From assembly GCA_913046825.1 (NCBI GenBank), contig CAJWTF010000160.1:1-8017 (forward strand): DNA of 8,017 nucleotides. The letters run 5' to 3'. The stretch comes from an uncultured Rickettsiales bacterium (GTDB lineage: Bacteria > Pseudomonadota > Alphaproteobacteria > UBA8366). Shown here in pieces: positions 1 through 7,266 of the stretch; within the stretch, counting starts at the first letter, position 1, and each line of letters begins with the position of its first letter. The translations under genes were made by a program, and so were the position numbers. The notes beneath the pieces were generated by a model that saw only the letters and a program-made list of their open reading frames with translations, was not told the DNA's origin and made no database searches.

Positions 1-1
1 A

Positions 2-1033
2 TGGGATGCGGAAGGCAACGCGTTACCGTCTGAAGCGGTCTTCGCAGCCATGGTAAAGGACATCAAGGAAGGTCGGAAAAACCGAACGATTAGCCGCGCC
101 GGGCAGCGCCTTAATTACGAAGCGCCAGGCATGTCGAGCCTGTTCCGCTCTTCCGGACGCAAGGCGAAGAAGATTAGAAAAGGCCCATACAAGGCGGCGC
201 TTATCAAGGTCCACAAGGCTTGGGGCGATATCGAAACATGGAAACTGATCAGACAGTTTTCCCCCGAGTATACCGACGGATACTTCTTGGCAGCAATCGA
301 TGCCAAGCGGAAAGTCGACGGAGACCTAACACGTGTTAACGAAGAAGCTCGTATTTATCTCCACCTATTTTGGCGAACACTGAAGTTGAGCCTGTTCATC
401 ACAGTGATGACATTGATACTCGGGTTTCCAATTGCTTACCTAATGGCGACCCTGCCGACAAAATCATCGAACATGCTGTTGATTTTCGTCCTCCTACCCT
501 TCTGGACTTCGCTGCTAGTGCGGACAACTGCTTGGATCGCCCTGCTTCAACAACAGGGTGTGATCAACGAGCTGCTGGTCTTCGCAGGGTTGGTCGGCAC
601 CGATAATCGACCGCAGATGATCCACAATCAGTTCGGCAGCATAGTTGCAATGACGCACATCCTACTGCCATTCATGGTTCTCCCGCTATTCAGTGTGATG
701 AAAACAATTCCGAAAAGCTACGTGCGGGCGGCGGTCTCGCTCGGCGCGCATCCGTGGCTGGCATTCTGGAAGATTTACTTCCCCAATACAGTGCCGGGGA
801 TCGGTGCGGGCGCCATTCTCGTGTTCATCTTGGCCATCGGTTATTACATCACGCCGGAGCTGGTTGGCGGGACGGAAGGAACGTTTATCTCCAACCGTAT
901 AGCCTATCATATTTCTGGCTCACTCAACTGGGGCCTGGGGGCAGCGCTTGGGGTGATATTGCTCGGCGTGGTAGTCGCACTCTACCTGATCTACGACAAG
1001 GTTATCGGCATCGACAACATGAAGCTCGGCTAA
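2..1033 (+). CDS. PotB-like ABC transporter permease, 5' end outside window
   Basis: Inner-membrane permease of a spermidine/putrescine-type (PotB/CysTW-like) ABC importer. The frame is open from base 2, and the residues before the first ATG (position 50) read like family sequence (LPSEAVFAAM), so the gene starts upstream and its first membrane helix is missing. The visible 343 residues begin with about 125 hydrophilic, Lys/Arg-rich residues, the large loop after helix 1 found in one alphaproteobacterial PotB subfamily. About five hydrophobic segments follow, counted from Met at 50: ~112-134, 141-165, 196-217, 252-270 and 294-316. The EAA loop that contacts the ATPase is at ~225-250 (RAAVSLGAHPWLAFWKIYFP, then NTVPG). 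The stop lies 1 bp before the next permease, so the two are translationally coupled. Family assignment is firm. The substrate (polyamine, amino acid or other small cation) cannot be read from the permease. Confidence 0.9.
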   Translation, partial: WDAEGNALPSEAVFAAMVKDIKEGRKNRTISRAGQRLNYEAPGMSSLFRSSGRKAKKIRKGPYKAALIKVHKAWGDIETWKLIRQFSPEYTDGYFLAAIDAKRKVDGDLTRVNEEARIYLHLFWRTLKLSLFITVMTLILGFPIAYLMATLPTKSSNMLLIFVLLPFWTSLLVRTTAWIALLQQQGVINELLVFAGLVGTDNRPQMIHNQFGSIVAMTHILLPFMVLPLFSVMKTIPKSYVRAAVSLGAHPWLAFWKIYFPNTVPGIGAGAILVFILAIGYYITPELVGGTEGTFISNRIAYHISGSLNWGLGAALGVILLGVVVALYLIYDKVIGIDNMKLG

Positions 1034-1034
1034 G

Positions 1035-1889
1035 ATGTCGCAACTTCCACCTTATCTCTCGATCCCAGAACGCCTGTGGCATTACGGCTTTCGAATTTTG
1101 TGCGGGCTAATCTTCTTCTTCCTGATTTTCCCCTTGATTGTCGTCGTTCCGCTTTCCTTTAACTCGGTGCCGTTCTTTACCTTCACTAAGGAAATGTTAG
1201 CGCTTGACCCGGCCGGATATTCGTTAAAGTGGTATGAAGATTTCTTCTCGAACCTAAATTGGCAAGGCGCGGTGCGAAACAGCGTCATCATCGCTTTCTT
1301 CGCGACAATGTTGTCGACGACTCTGGGCACGTTGGCGGCTCTTGGTCTGTCACGCCCAACAATGCCGGCAAAGACCTTGATCATGAGCCTGTTAATCTCG
1401 CCGATGATTGTACCGCTGATCATTTCAGCTGCGGGTATGTTCTTCTTTTACTCCCGTATTGGCCTGCAGGGCACGCATCTTGGCGTCATTCTAGCCCACG
1501 CCGCCCTCGGTACGCCCTTCGTCGTCATTACGGTGACCGCGACCTTGGTCGGATTCGACAACAGCTTAATCCGCGCCTCGTCCAGTCTAGGAGCTTCGCC
1601 GACAACCACCTTCTTCAAGGTCATAGTGCCGCTAATTCTCCCGGGCGTTATCTCAGGCGCTCTCTTCGCGTTCATCACGTCCTTCGACGAAGTCGTCGTC
1701 GTTCTCTTCGTCGGCAGTTTCAGACAACGCACGATTCCATGGCAGATGTTCTCCGGCATCCGCGAACACATCAGCCCGACGATCCTTGCTGTGGCCACCA
1801 TCTTAGTGATCGTTTCGATCGGTCTGTTATTTGCAGTCGAGCTGCTGCGAAGACGCGGAGAACGCTTGCGCGGCGTCCAGGAGACGTGA
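1035..1889 (+). CDS. PotC-like ABC transporter permease
   Basis: Second permease of the same importer, 284 residues, the normal PotC length. It has a hydrophobic helix at ~20-42, a periplasmic stretch with the usual aromatic residues (SLKWYEDFF, ~63-71), then helices at ~82-104, 114-138, 147-171, 203-226 and 248-270. The EAA loop is clear at ~180-204 (RASSSLGASPTTTFFKVIVP, then LILPG), followed by the family-typical SFDEVVV. It should pair with the upstream PotB-like subunit to form the channel, with an ATPase and a periplasmic binding protein encoded elsewhere, probably upstream. The ATG is 1 bp after the previous stop with only a weak ribosome site, which fits translational coupling. The C-terminal tail is Arg-rich (LLRRRGERLRG), as expected for a cytoplasmic end. 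Nothing looks broken. The substrate is not identifiable. Confidence 0.93.
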   Translation: MSQLPPYLSIPERLWHYGFRILCGLIFFFLIFPLIVVVPLSFNSVPFFTFTKEMLALDPAGYSLKWYEDFFSNLNWQGAVRNSVIIAFFATMLSTTLGTLAALGLSRPTMPAKTLIMSLLISPMIVPLIISAAGMFFFYSRIGLQGTHLGVILAHAALGTPFVVITVTATLVGFDNSLIRASSSLGASPTTTFFKVIVPLILPGVISGALFAFITSFDEVVVVLFVGSFRQRTIPWQMFSGIREHISPTILAVATILVIVSIGLLFAVELLRRRGERLRGVQET

Positions 1890-1922
1890 TCAACTTCATC
1901 GCAAGTGTTGCTTCGGATTCCT

Positions 1923-1927
1923 GGAGG
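1923..1927 (+). promoter_or_regulatory. Shine-Dalgarno site of the small membrane protein gene
   Basis: GGAGG followed by five bases and then ATG at 1933. This is a near-ideal ribosome binding site and the strongest seen in the window. It decides the start of the small gene: the same frame stays open back to an ATG at 1831 inside the PotC gene, but that upstream stretch overlaps PotC and has no such site. Confidence 0.65.
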
Positions 1928-1932
1928 CCGCG

Positions 1933-2097
1933 ATGAGCATGACCCTCTGCGTTATCTTATCAATCGTCACGATCGCCATCGGCATTCTCGCCCTTCGTGT
2001 TGGCCTGCGCTCCGGTGTCTTGGCCGCCAAGGTCGGCGGCGCTATGATTTCTGTCATTGGCGTACTTGGATTAATTTTCTGCTTTTTGGCTGAATAA
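1933..2097 (+). CDS. Small two-helix membrane protein, unknown function
   Basis: A 54-residue protein that I do not recognise. It is almost entirely two hydrophobic segments, residues ~3-21 and ~34-52, joined by a short loop carrying the only basic residues (Arg22, Arg26, Lys33). By the positive-inside rule it would be a hairpin with a cytoplasmic loop and both ends outside. The second helix has small-residue spacing (GGAMISVIGVLG) that could support helix packing. The start is set by the GGAGG at 1923-1927; a second ATG six bases downstream (1939) is a less likely alternative. It lies 43 bp after the PotC-like gene on the same strand, so it may be co-transcribed and act with the transporter, but that is inference from position. 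Genes this short are often missed. Its existence is supported by the ribosome site and composition, not by known homology. Confidence 0.6.
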   Translation: MSMTLCVILSIVTIAIGILALRVGLRSGVLAAKVGGAMISVIGVLGLIFCFLAE

Positions 2098-2107
2098 AAG
2101 CAAACCC

Positions 2108-3149
2108 ATGGCGAAGAATACGGGTTAAGTTGTAGGTGCCCTTGGCGTAGTGGTTCGTGCAACCATGACTTATCTCGCGGACAAGCCAGATTGGGATGTC
2201 ATCGGTCTTTCCCGGCGCGCACCGGATTTCCAGACCGCCACCCGGTTTCTTCAGCTCAATCTCACGGATGCAACTGCGTGCCGCGAGGCCCTTCGCGATC
2301 TGACAAACATTACGCATGTATTTTATTGCGCCTACGTACCGCGAGCTACTTTTGCCGAGGAAGTCGAGCCCAATCTGGCCATGTCACAAAATTTGATCTC
2401 CGAATTGGAGCCAGTCACGAGTAATCTATCCGACGTCCAATTGGTGCATGGCAGAAAATAGTATGGCTGCCACCTAGGGCCATACAAAACACCCACCAGG
2501 AACGATGACCCGCGTCCAACCTCACCATGCTTATATTTCGATCAGTGGGAATGGTTAGAAGCGCATCAATAGGGCAAACAATGGTCATGGTCAGCGGTCC
2601 GACCGCATGAAATTTGCGGCTTCGCCATTGAAAGCCCCATCTCGCAATTGAGCCTTCTTGCCTCTTTCGGTTCTATTACCGCTCATTTAGGACGACCGCT
2701 CTCATTTCCAGCTAAATAAGGCGCCTTTCGATCCTTGTATCAACCTACTGAAGCAAGCTATCTCGGCGAGGCCATGTCCTGATCGCCAATGTGAGAACGA
2801 GGCTTACAATGTGACCAACGGTGATACTTTTCGGTGGGAACAATTATGCCCAGAATTCGCACGCTTCTTCGGGGTGGCACAGGGTCCTTTGGACACCTTA
2901 GACCTCATCCAGTTCATCGAAGAAAATGCTCAATCATGGGAATCCATCCGCGAAAAACACCAACTGCAAAACTACCGTCTTTCGGAACTGGCGAGCGGAA
3001 AATTTGGGAATTGGGACTATTAAACCGACTACAATATCGTTTCCTTAACCACAAAATTGCGCCAAGCCAGATGTCATAAAATGGTCGATAGTTAAGCGAT
3101 GTATCCGCGACTGCTGGCGGAACTACGCGCCCAGCGGATCATCACCTGA
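2108..3149 (+). pseudogene. Decayed PRISE-family SDR oxidoreductase (NAD(P)-dependent)
   Basis: Remnant of a short-chain dehydrogenase of the progesterone 5-beta-reductase/iridoid synthase-like (PRISE) type, an NAD(P)H-dependent enone reductase family of about 350 residues. All of it can still be followed. The Rossmann start VVGALGVVVR has Val where the third Gly of the loop belongs. Then come PDWDVIGLSRRAPDF, LTDATACREAL, THVFYCAYV, LGPYKTPTRNDDPR, WSWSAVRPHEICGFAI, NVTNGDTFRW and the terminal LLAELRAQRIIT. The frame starting at ATG 2108 is interrupted by stops at 2126, 2459 (where family members have the Tyr of a KxYG motif), 2570, 2717 and 2780. It then shifts by one frame between ~2780 and 2796 and meets further stops at 3021 and 3093. 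The end at 3149 is 2 bp from the stop of the convergent GMC gene. The number of lesions rules out a working product. The open pieces 2150-2461 and 2811-3023 are fragments, not genes. Confidence 0.88.
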
Positions 3150-3151
3150 GA

Positions 3152-4762
3152 TCAGAGGCTGGCATCCTCCAGCACCATCGCCGCCGCTTTCTCACCAATC
3201 ATGATCGATGGCGCATTGGTGTTTCCGGACGTAAGCGTCGGCATGATGGACGCATCCGCCACCCGCAGCCCCTGAATACCTCGTACCCGAAGCCGCTCAT
3301 CAACCACTGCCATTTCGTCCGAGCCCATCTTGCAGGTGCCCACCGGATGGTAGGTCGTCTCCGCGGCGGCTTTGACCCATTCAATGATCTCATCATCCGT
3401 TTCCAGCGGAGCACCCGGCGCTAGTTCCGAGACCTGTAAATCGGCCAAGGCCGGTGCGGTCATGATTGAGCGGGCAATGCGGACGGCGATAACCGTCAAA
3501 TCGGCATCTACCTGCGCCGACAGAAAATTGAAATCGATTGCCGGTTGAGTTCGCGGGTTGGACGAGGTGACGTGGATACTACCCTTACTCTCCGGCCGCA
3601 TCGGGTGCGCATAACAGGTCATGCCTGATTGTGAGGAGATTTTCGGTGCGGGATTGGATTCGTATAACATCGGGACCCAACCCAGTAACAGATCAGGTGC
3701 CTCCAACCCTTCGCGCGAGCGAACAAATGCTCGGAGCGGTGCTGCGACCATCCCGAACATGCCCTTGCCGAATAAGGCATATTTAAATACCTGCGCGATA
3801 AGGCCGAGCCCCCGTCCCCGGTCATTGAAGGTGTAACCTTTCGCGCCGATCGACCAGCGAGTGCGTGGCGCAAAATGATCACGGAGATTCTCACCGACAC
3901 CGGGCAACGCATGATTGACGGCAATGCCCAGGTCCTGAATACGCTCAGCCTGCCCGATGCCCGACAGTTCCAGCAATTGCGGGGAATTAATCGAGCCACC
4001 GCTGACCACTACTTCACGGTTCGCATGGGCCTCACGCAACGTCCCACCCACCGCATAGCGCACACCCGTGCAGCGTTTACCGTCAAGCAAAAGGGCTTCG
4101 GTCAGCGCATCAGTTTGAATGCGGAGATTAGGTCGGTTGCGGATTGGCTCCAGATAGCAATGCGCGGTACTCATCCGGCGGCCTTTTGAAATCGTCGCCT
4201 GGCTCATCGCAATACCGTCTTGGCTAGCGCCGTTATAATCCGGATTGTGCCGGATGCCTACTTCACCGGCAGCTTTGATCACCGTCGCGAAGATTGGATC
4301 GCTCGCATCGGGGTCGGTCACACGTAACGGCCCCTCGCGTCCCCGAAATTCATCGTCACCACCATCCTCATAGGTCTCCATAGACTTAAAATGCGGCAGG
4401 ACATCTTGATAGCTCCAACCCCGGTTTCCCATTTGCGCCCAGCTATCAAAATCCTGCGCCTGACCGCGCACAAAGGCGGTACCGTTGATCGAGCTGGAGC
4501 CACCGAGCATCCGCCCGCGTGGCACATAGAGGCTGCGTCCGTTCGCGTTCGCCATGGGCTCCGAATGATAGCGCCAATTCGCTTTCGGATTGTGAAGCAG
4601 CTTGGCATACCCGAGTGGGACGCGGGACCAATGATGGCTCGCCGGCCCAGCTTCTAACAGCAAGACCCTATTTTTTTTATCCGCCGAAAGCCTATGGGCA
4701 ACAGCCGCACCGGCAGACCCTGCGCCAACGACGATATAATCATAAATCTCTTTACTGCTCAT
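3152..4762 (-). CDS. GMC-family FAD-dependent alcohol/choline dehydrogenase-like oxidoreductase
   Basis: Flavoprotein of the glucose-methanol-choline family, which oxidises primary alcohols to aldehydes with FAD. It has 536 residues, normal for choline dehydrogenase/AlkJ-like members. The FAD dinucleotide loop GAGSAG is at 13-18, with the ribose-binding Glu at 37 (LLLEAG). GMC signature 1 (GRMLGGSSSING) is at 83-94 and signature 2 (SGGSINSPQLLELSGIG) is mid-protein. The C-terminal catalytic pair is His ~472 (YHPVGTCKMG) and Asn ~516 (TSGNTNAPS). I chose ATG at 4762 because the FAD loop then sits at the usual distance; an in-frame GTG at 4771 would add three residues, and neither start has a strong ribosome site. 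It is the last gene of the four-gene minus-strand group, 39 bp behind the chimeric frame. All signatures are intact, so it is probably active. The substrate is unknown; choline is only one possibility, and no BetB or BetI is nearby. Confidence 0.93.
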   Translation of the reverse strand: MSSKEIYDYIVVGAGSAGAAVAHRLSADKKNRVLLLEAGPASHHWSRVPLGYAKLLHNPKANWRYHSEPMANANGRSLYVPRGRMLGGSSSINGTAFVRGQAQDFDSWAQMGNRGWSYQDVLPHFKSMETYEDGGDDEFRGREGPLRVTDPDASDPIFATVIKAAGEVGIRHNPDYNGASQDGIAMSQATISKGRRMSTAHCYLEPIRNRPNLRIQTDALTEALLLDGKRCTGVRYAVGGTLREAHANREVVVSGGSINSPQLLELSGIGQAERIQDLGIAVNHALPGVGENLRDHFAPRTRWSIGAKGYTFNDRGRGLGLIAQVFKYALFGKGMFGMVAAPLRAFVRSREGLEAPDLLLGWVPMLYESNPAPKISSQSGMTCYAHPMRPESKGSIHVTSSNPRTQPAIDFNFLSAQVDADLTVIAVRIARSIMTAPALADLQVSELAPGAPLETDDEIIEWVKAAAETTYHPVGTCKMGSDEMAVVDERLRVRGIQGLRVADASIMPTLTSGNTNAPSIMIGEKAAAMVLEDASL

Positions 4763-4801
4763 AGAACGCACCCGTTATTGTCTCAATCGAGATAGGCCGC
4801 T

Positions 4802-5644
4802 TCAGCCGACGTCCCAGGCATAGCCTTTCGCGTCGCTGCGGATCACACCGACGCCACTGGGATCAATGGTCCGGCCAAAAAGTTCCGCATTGTTGGAATG
4901 ACCGAGCTGCTGAAGAGACATCGCCGATTGCAATGCCGTCCAAAGGCCTTGCGCGTCCTGCGCCTGATTGACTGATTGTTTCGCAAGTCGTAGCCCGACC
5001 GTCGGTCGCGACGAAATACGCTCCGCAATCGACATCGTAAACTCTTCAAGCTCCTCGCGCGGGACCACATGATTGACCATACCGAGGGAACGCGCTTCCC
5101 GGGCCGACATTACACCGCCGGTGAAAAGCATCTCCTTCGCCTTCCGCGCACCAAACTCCCAGGGATGGCCGAAATACTCGACCCCGTTAACGCCAAATGC
5201 GACAACCGGATCGGAGAAGGACGCTGCCATCCAGTCAGCAAAATTAATGATTTCACGATGGTCCGCGTCCCAACCAATGATGATGTTGACACTTGCCATG
5301 CGTGCGGCTTGCACGCCGCGCGTAGCCGTAGCCCCATCAACGTACAGAACCGTGGCTTCGGAATCCTGCAGAATATAAGCGGTTTCCGCCGCCGTGAGAT
5401 GAAAATTCACTGGGACGACGGAAGCTCCGGCAATCAATCCACCAAGATTGGCGAGCGATGTTTCGATCGCATTCTCGGAAAAGACCGCAATCCGCCGATC
5501 CGGGCCAAAACTCAACGCATTTAGACCGTTCGCGACGCGGTTTAGAGCATCGTCAAGTCGCGCCCAATCCAACGCGCGCCGTTCGTCTCGAATGGCGATT
5601 TCATCAGGACGCAAAGCGGCGCACGCCGCAGCAAACCTTGGCAT
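4802..5644 (-). CDS. Chimeric ORF: N-part of acyl-CoA synthetase fused to C-half of enoyl-CoA hydratase
   Basis: Uninterrupted 280-codon frame made of two unrelated pieces. Residues 1 to ~145 match the start of an AMP-forming acyl-CoA synthetase (LRPDEIAIRDERRALDWARL, VANGLNAL, RIAVFSENAIE, GASVVPVNFHLTAAETAYIL, VLYVDGA). They stop before the Ser/Thr/Gly-rich ATP-binding motif, so the whole catalytic core of a ~500-residue enzyme is missing. From ~145 the sequence is the C-terminal half of a crotonase-family enoyl-CoA hydratase (DPVV, GVEYFGHPWEFGARKAKEML, then FTGG, REARSLGMVNHVVP), lacking the N-terminal half with the CoA/oxyanion region. The start is ATG 5644, 7 bp after the dioxygenase stop; the frame runs open to 5734, but that stretch lies inside the dioxygenase gene. 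Neither original activity can remain. It is best read as an in-frame deletion product of two adjacent genes, functionally a pseudogene although still translatable. A new function is possible but unsupported. Confidence 0.85.
   Translation of the reverse strand: MPRFAAACAALRPDEIAIRDERRALDWARLDDALNRVANGLNALSFGPDRRIAVFSENAIETSLANLGGLIAGASVVPVNFHLTAAETAYILQDSEATVLYVDGATATRGVQAARMASVNIIIGWDADHREIINFADWMAASFSDPVVAFGVNGVEYFGHPWEFGARKAKEMLFTGGVMSAREARSLGMVNHVVPREELEEFTMSIAERISSRPTVGLRLAKQSVNQAQDAQGLWTALQSAMSLQQLGHSNNAELFGRTIDPSGVGVIRSDAKGYAWDVG
5207..5225 (-). other. Probable deletion junction inside the chimeric frame
   Basis: The protein changes family within a few residues here. Upstream it reads NFADWMAASFS, typical of the linker before the ATP motif of an acyl-CoA synthetase. 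Downstream it reads DPVVAFGVNGVEYFGHPWE, typical of the middle of an enoyl-CoA hydratase. The exact breakpoint cannot be fixed without intact relatives. I see no insertion sequence or obvious repeat at the junction. Confidence 0.6.
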
Positions 5645-5651
5645 CCGCCAG

Positions 5652-6539
5652 TTAGACCGGCATAAAGGCTTCCGTCGGCCCACCGCACACGGTCGTGCGA
5701 ATGAACCGCCGAGCCTCATTGAGTGGGTAATCAAGGCGCCCCGAATGCATCACCCCGCCCCGGTTATCCCACATGATGGTATCACCGACGGTCCATTGGT
5801 GTTCCCAATGGTACTCCGCGCGATCTATCCAATCGAAGAGAATATCCAGCAATTCCTCACTCTCTTCCTCGGGTATATTCAATATGCGTGACGCAAGAAG
5901 CGGATTAGCATAAATCGCCGGCCGTCGTGTTTTTGGATGAATATTTATCGCTGGGTGCGTTGCGGAAGCCAGCGCTTGCGCCTTGCTGTCGAGCGCGGAT
6001 GCCGCCTTCGCAGCGCTCCTGTTACGGGTATGCCCACCATAGGGAAACTCGACGTATTTGCCGATCACCCGCTGCTTTAAATCGTCGGGCATCTCCTCAA
6101 ACGCCTTAGCCACATTCGAGAAGCAAGTATTTCCACCCTTCGACGTCACTTCCAGCGAATGCAGTAAGGTCGCCTTCGCAGGTTCCGGATCGTAGGACAA
6201 ATCGGAGTGCCAGCCATCCCGAAGGTTCTCAATAGCACCTCGCCGCGCACCGGCCTCGTCGAAACTACCGTCCGCCTTGCGATTGGTCATGTTAACGACT
6301 TCCGGCGCTTCTGGGTGTTGATAGGCGCGCTGCACATGCGGTTGCAGGTCTCCGAACTGGCGCGCAAATGCAACCAATTCCTGCGGTGTCATTGGCTGTT
6401 CGCGGAACAACAATACACTGTAGTCAAGGAAGGCCTGCTCCACCGACGCCAAATCATCGCCGGACAGCGGTGTCTTGACGTCAACGCCTACTGCTTCGGC
6501 ACCACCGACAGCGCTCATCAAGCGGAATTCTAAAGTCAT
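5652..6539 (-). CDS. TauD/TfdA-family Fe(II)/2-oxoglutarate dioxygenase
   Basis: Non-heme iron dioxygenase that couples decarboxylation of 2-oxoglutarate to hydroxylation of a substrate. In TauD and TfdA this releases sulfite or breaks an ether bond. It has 295 residues, close to TauD length. The iron ligands are visible as His111 and Asp113 (WHSDLSY) and His265 (WDNRGGVMHSG), with the 2-oxoglutarate-binding Arg among Arg277/278/281 (EARRFIRTTVCGG). The N-terminus (LSGDDLASVEQAFLDYSVLL, FREQ) and FARQFGDLQPH are also family-typical. The start at ATG 6539 begins with the first beta strand (MTLEFRLMSA) and lies 10 bp after the hydrolase stop with a GAG just upstream. The longer open frame to 6656 only overlaps the hydrolase gene. 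It is second in the four-gene group and appears intact. The substrate is unknown: the close match is to the fold, and substrate choice varies widely among relatives. Confidence 0.93.
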   Translation of the reverse strand: MTLEFRLMSAVGGAEAVGVDVKTPLSGDDLASVEQAFLDYSVLLFREQPMTPQELVAFARQFGDLQPHVQRAYQHPEAPEVVNMTNRKADGSFDEAGARRGAIENLRDGWHSDLSYDPEPAKATLLHSLEVTSKGGNTCFSNVAKAFEEMPDDLKQRVIGKYVEFPYGGHTRNRSAAKAASALDSKAQALASATHPAINIHPKTRRPAIYANPLLASRILNIPEEESEELLDILFDWIDRAEYHWEHQWTVGDTIMWDNRGGVMHSGRLDYPLNEARRFIRTTVCGGPTEAFMPV

Positions 6540-6549
6540 CTCAAGTGCC

Positions 6550-7266
6550 TTAAGCGAACTGCGTGCGGAAGAAGTCAACCGTTTGCTTGAACGATGTCTC
6601 GGCCGCGTACTCGTCGTAACTCGCTCGGTCTTCGCAGAAGAAACCGTGGCCGACATTGGGGAAACAGGTCATGCGATACTCGCGCTTGCCCTCCGCCATC
6701 GCCTTGGCGACGCGCCCTAACTCCTCCGGCTGTATCGACTGATCTTCCGAGCCATACCACAACAGGATCGGCGTCTGCATCTCTTCGATGCGATCCAGCA
6801 GCGTCTTGCGGCCGACAAAATCTTCTTCCGGGCCAATCCCACCTCCATAGAAAGCCGCTGCACCCTTAAAGCGGGACGCCAACTGCGCATTGGCAAGAAA
6901 CGCGTAACGGCCCCCCATGCAGAACCCCGTCACTGCAGCTCGGCTAGTATCCGCTTCGGTGCGCCCGGCCAACCAATCCAAGCATTGCTCGGTCTGGGCC
7001 ATGACCGTCTCATCGTCCATCGCCTTTAGCTTACCAATGGCACCATCGAGGTTGTCATAAGCATAAATTTCACCGTCATAAATATCCGGCGTAATGGTCG
7101 CGAAACCTTCATCTGCGAGACGCTGTGTCAATTTTTGGAAGTGATCGTTGACCCCAAATGCTTCGATATATACGACGATGCATGGATGCGGCCCCGATCC
7201 TTCCGGTGCCCCATAATACGCCCGTAACCCATCACCAACATCAACCCATTCGCACGTCGCAGCCAT
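6550..7266 (-). CDS. Dienelactone hydrolase family protein
   Basis: Alpha/beta hydrolase of the dienelactone hydrolase family, 238 residues, the usual size. Classical members open dienelactone to maleylacetate in chloroaromatic breakdown, but many act on other esters. The catalytic triad is complete: Cys116 in the nucleophile elbow (GFCMGGRYAF), Asp175 (GSEDQSIQPEE) and His207 (NVGHGFFC). Glu35 in IEAFGVND matches the Glu that holds the Cys in dienelactone hydrolase. No signal peptide, so cytoplasmic. It is the first gene of the four-gene minus-strand group, with an 86-bp untranslated gap in front that probably holds the promoter. The ribosome site is weak (GGGGAAAA, about 8-11 bases before ATG). 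It looks intact. No ring-cleavage dioxygenase or maleylacetate reductase is in the window, so a role in aromatic catabolism is only a guess. Confidence 0.92.
   Translation of the reverse strand: MAATCEWVDVGDGLRAYYGAPEGSGPHPCIVVYIEAFGVNDHFQKLTQRLADEGFATITPDIYDGEIYAYDNLDGAIGKLKAMDDETVMAQTEQCLDWLAGRTEADTSRAAVTGFCMGGRYAFLANAQLASRFKGAAAFYGGGIGPEEDFVGRKTLLDRIEEMQTPILLWYGSEDQSIQPEELGRVAKAMAEGKREYRMTCFPNVGHGFFCEDRASYDEYAAETSFKQTVDFFRTQFA

Noticed and set aside
1259..1936. 225-codon open frame on the plus strand
   Set aside because: It is an out-of-frame shadow of the PotC-like gene, rich in Arg/His and with no family resemblance.
2150..2461. 103-codon open frame that could be called a small SDR gene
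   Set aside because: It is the N-terminal third of the SDR pseudogene: the same frame continues with family motifs after the stop at 2459, and the nucleotide-binding loop is cut by the stop at 2126.
2811..3023. 70-codon open frame that could be called a hypothetical protein
   Set aside because: Its sequence (NVTNGDTFRW and onward) is the C-terminal part of the same SDR, and family sequence continues past its stop.
2108..3149. Stop-codon readthrough or recoding of the SDR gene
   Set aside because: The interrupting stops include TAA, TAG and TGA, there is also a frameshift, and a structural Gly is lost, so programmed recoding is not credible. Neighbouring genes use normal stops.
4802..5734. 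Longer start for the chimeric frame at 5734
   Set aside because: The extra 30 residues overlap the end of the dioxygenase gene and do not resemble a synthetase N-terminus. ATG 5644 begins the recognisable sequence.
5069..5891. Several plus-strand open frames of 100-150 codons
   Set aside because: They are antisense to the chimeric frame and the dioxygenase, have low-complexity basic composition and no recognisable motifs.
5652..6656. Longer start for the dioxygenase at 6656
   Set aside because: The extra 39 residues are Ser/Arg-rich, unlike the family, and lie inside the hydrolase gene in another frame. ATG 6539 gives the standard N-terminus.
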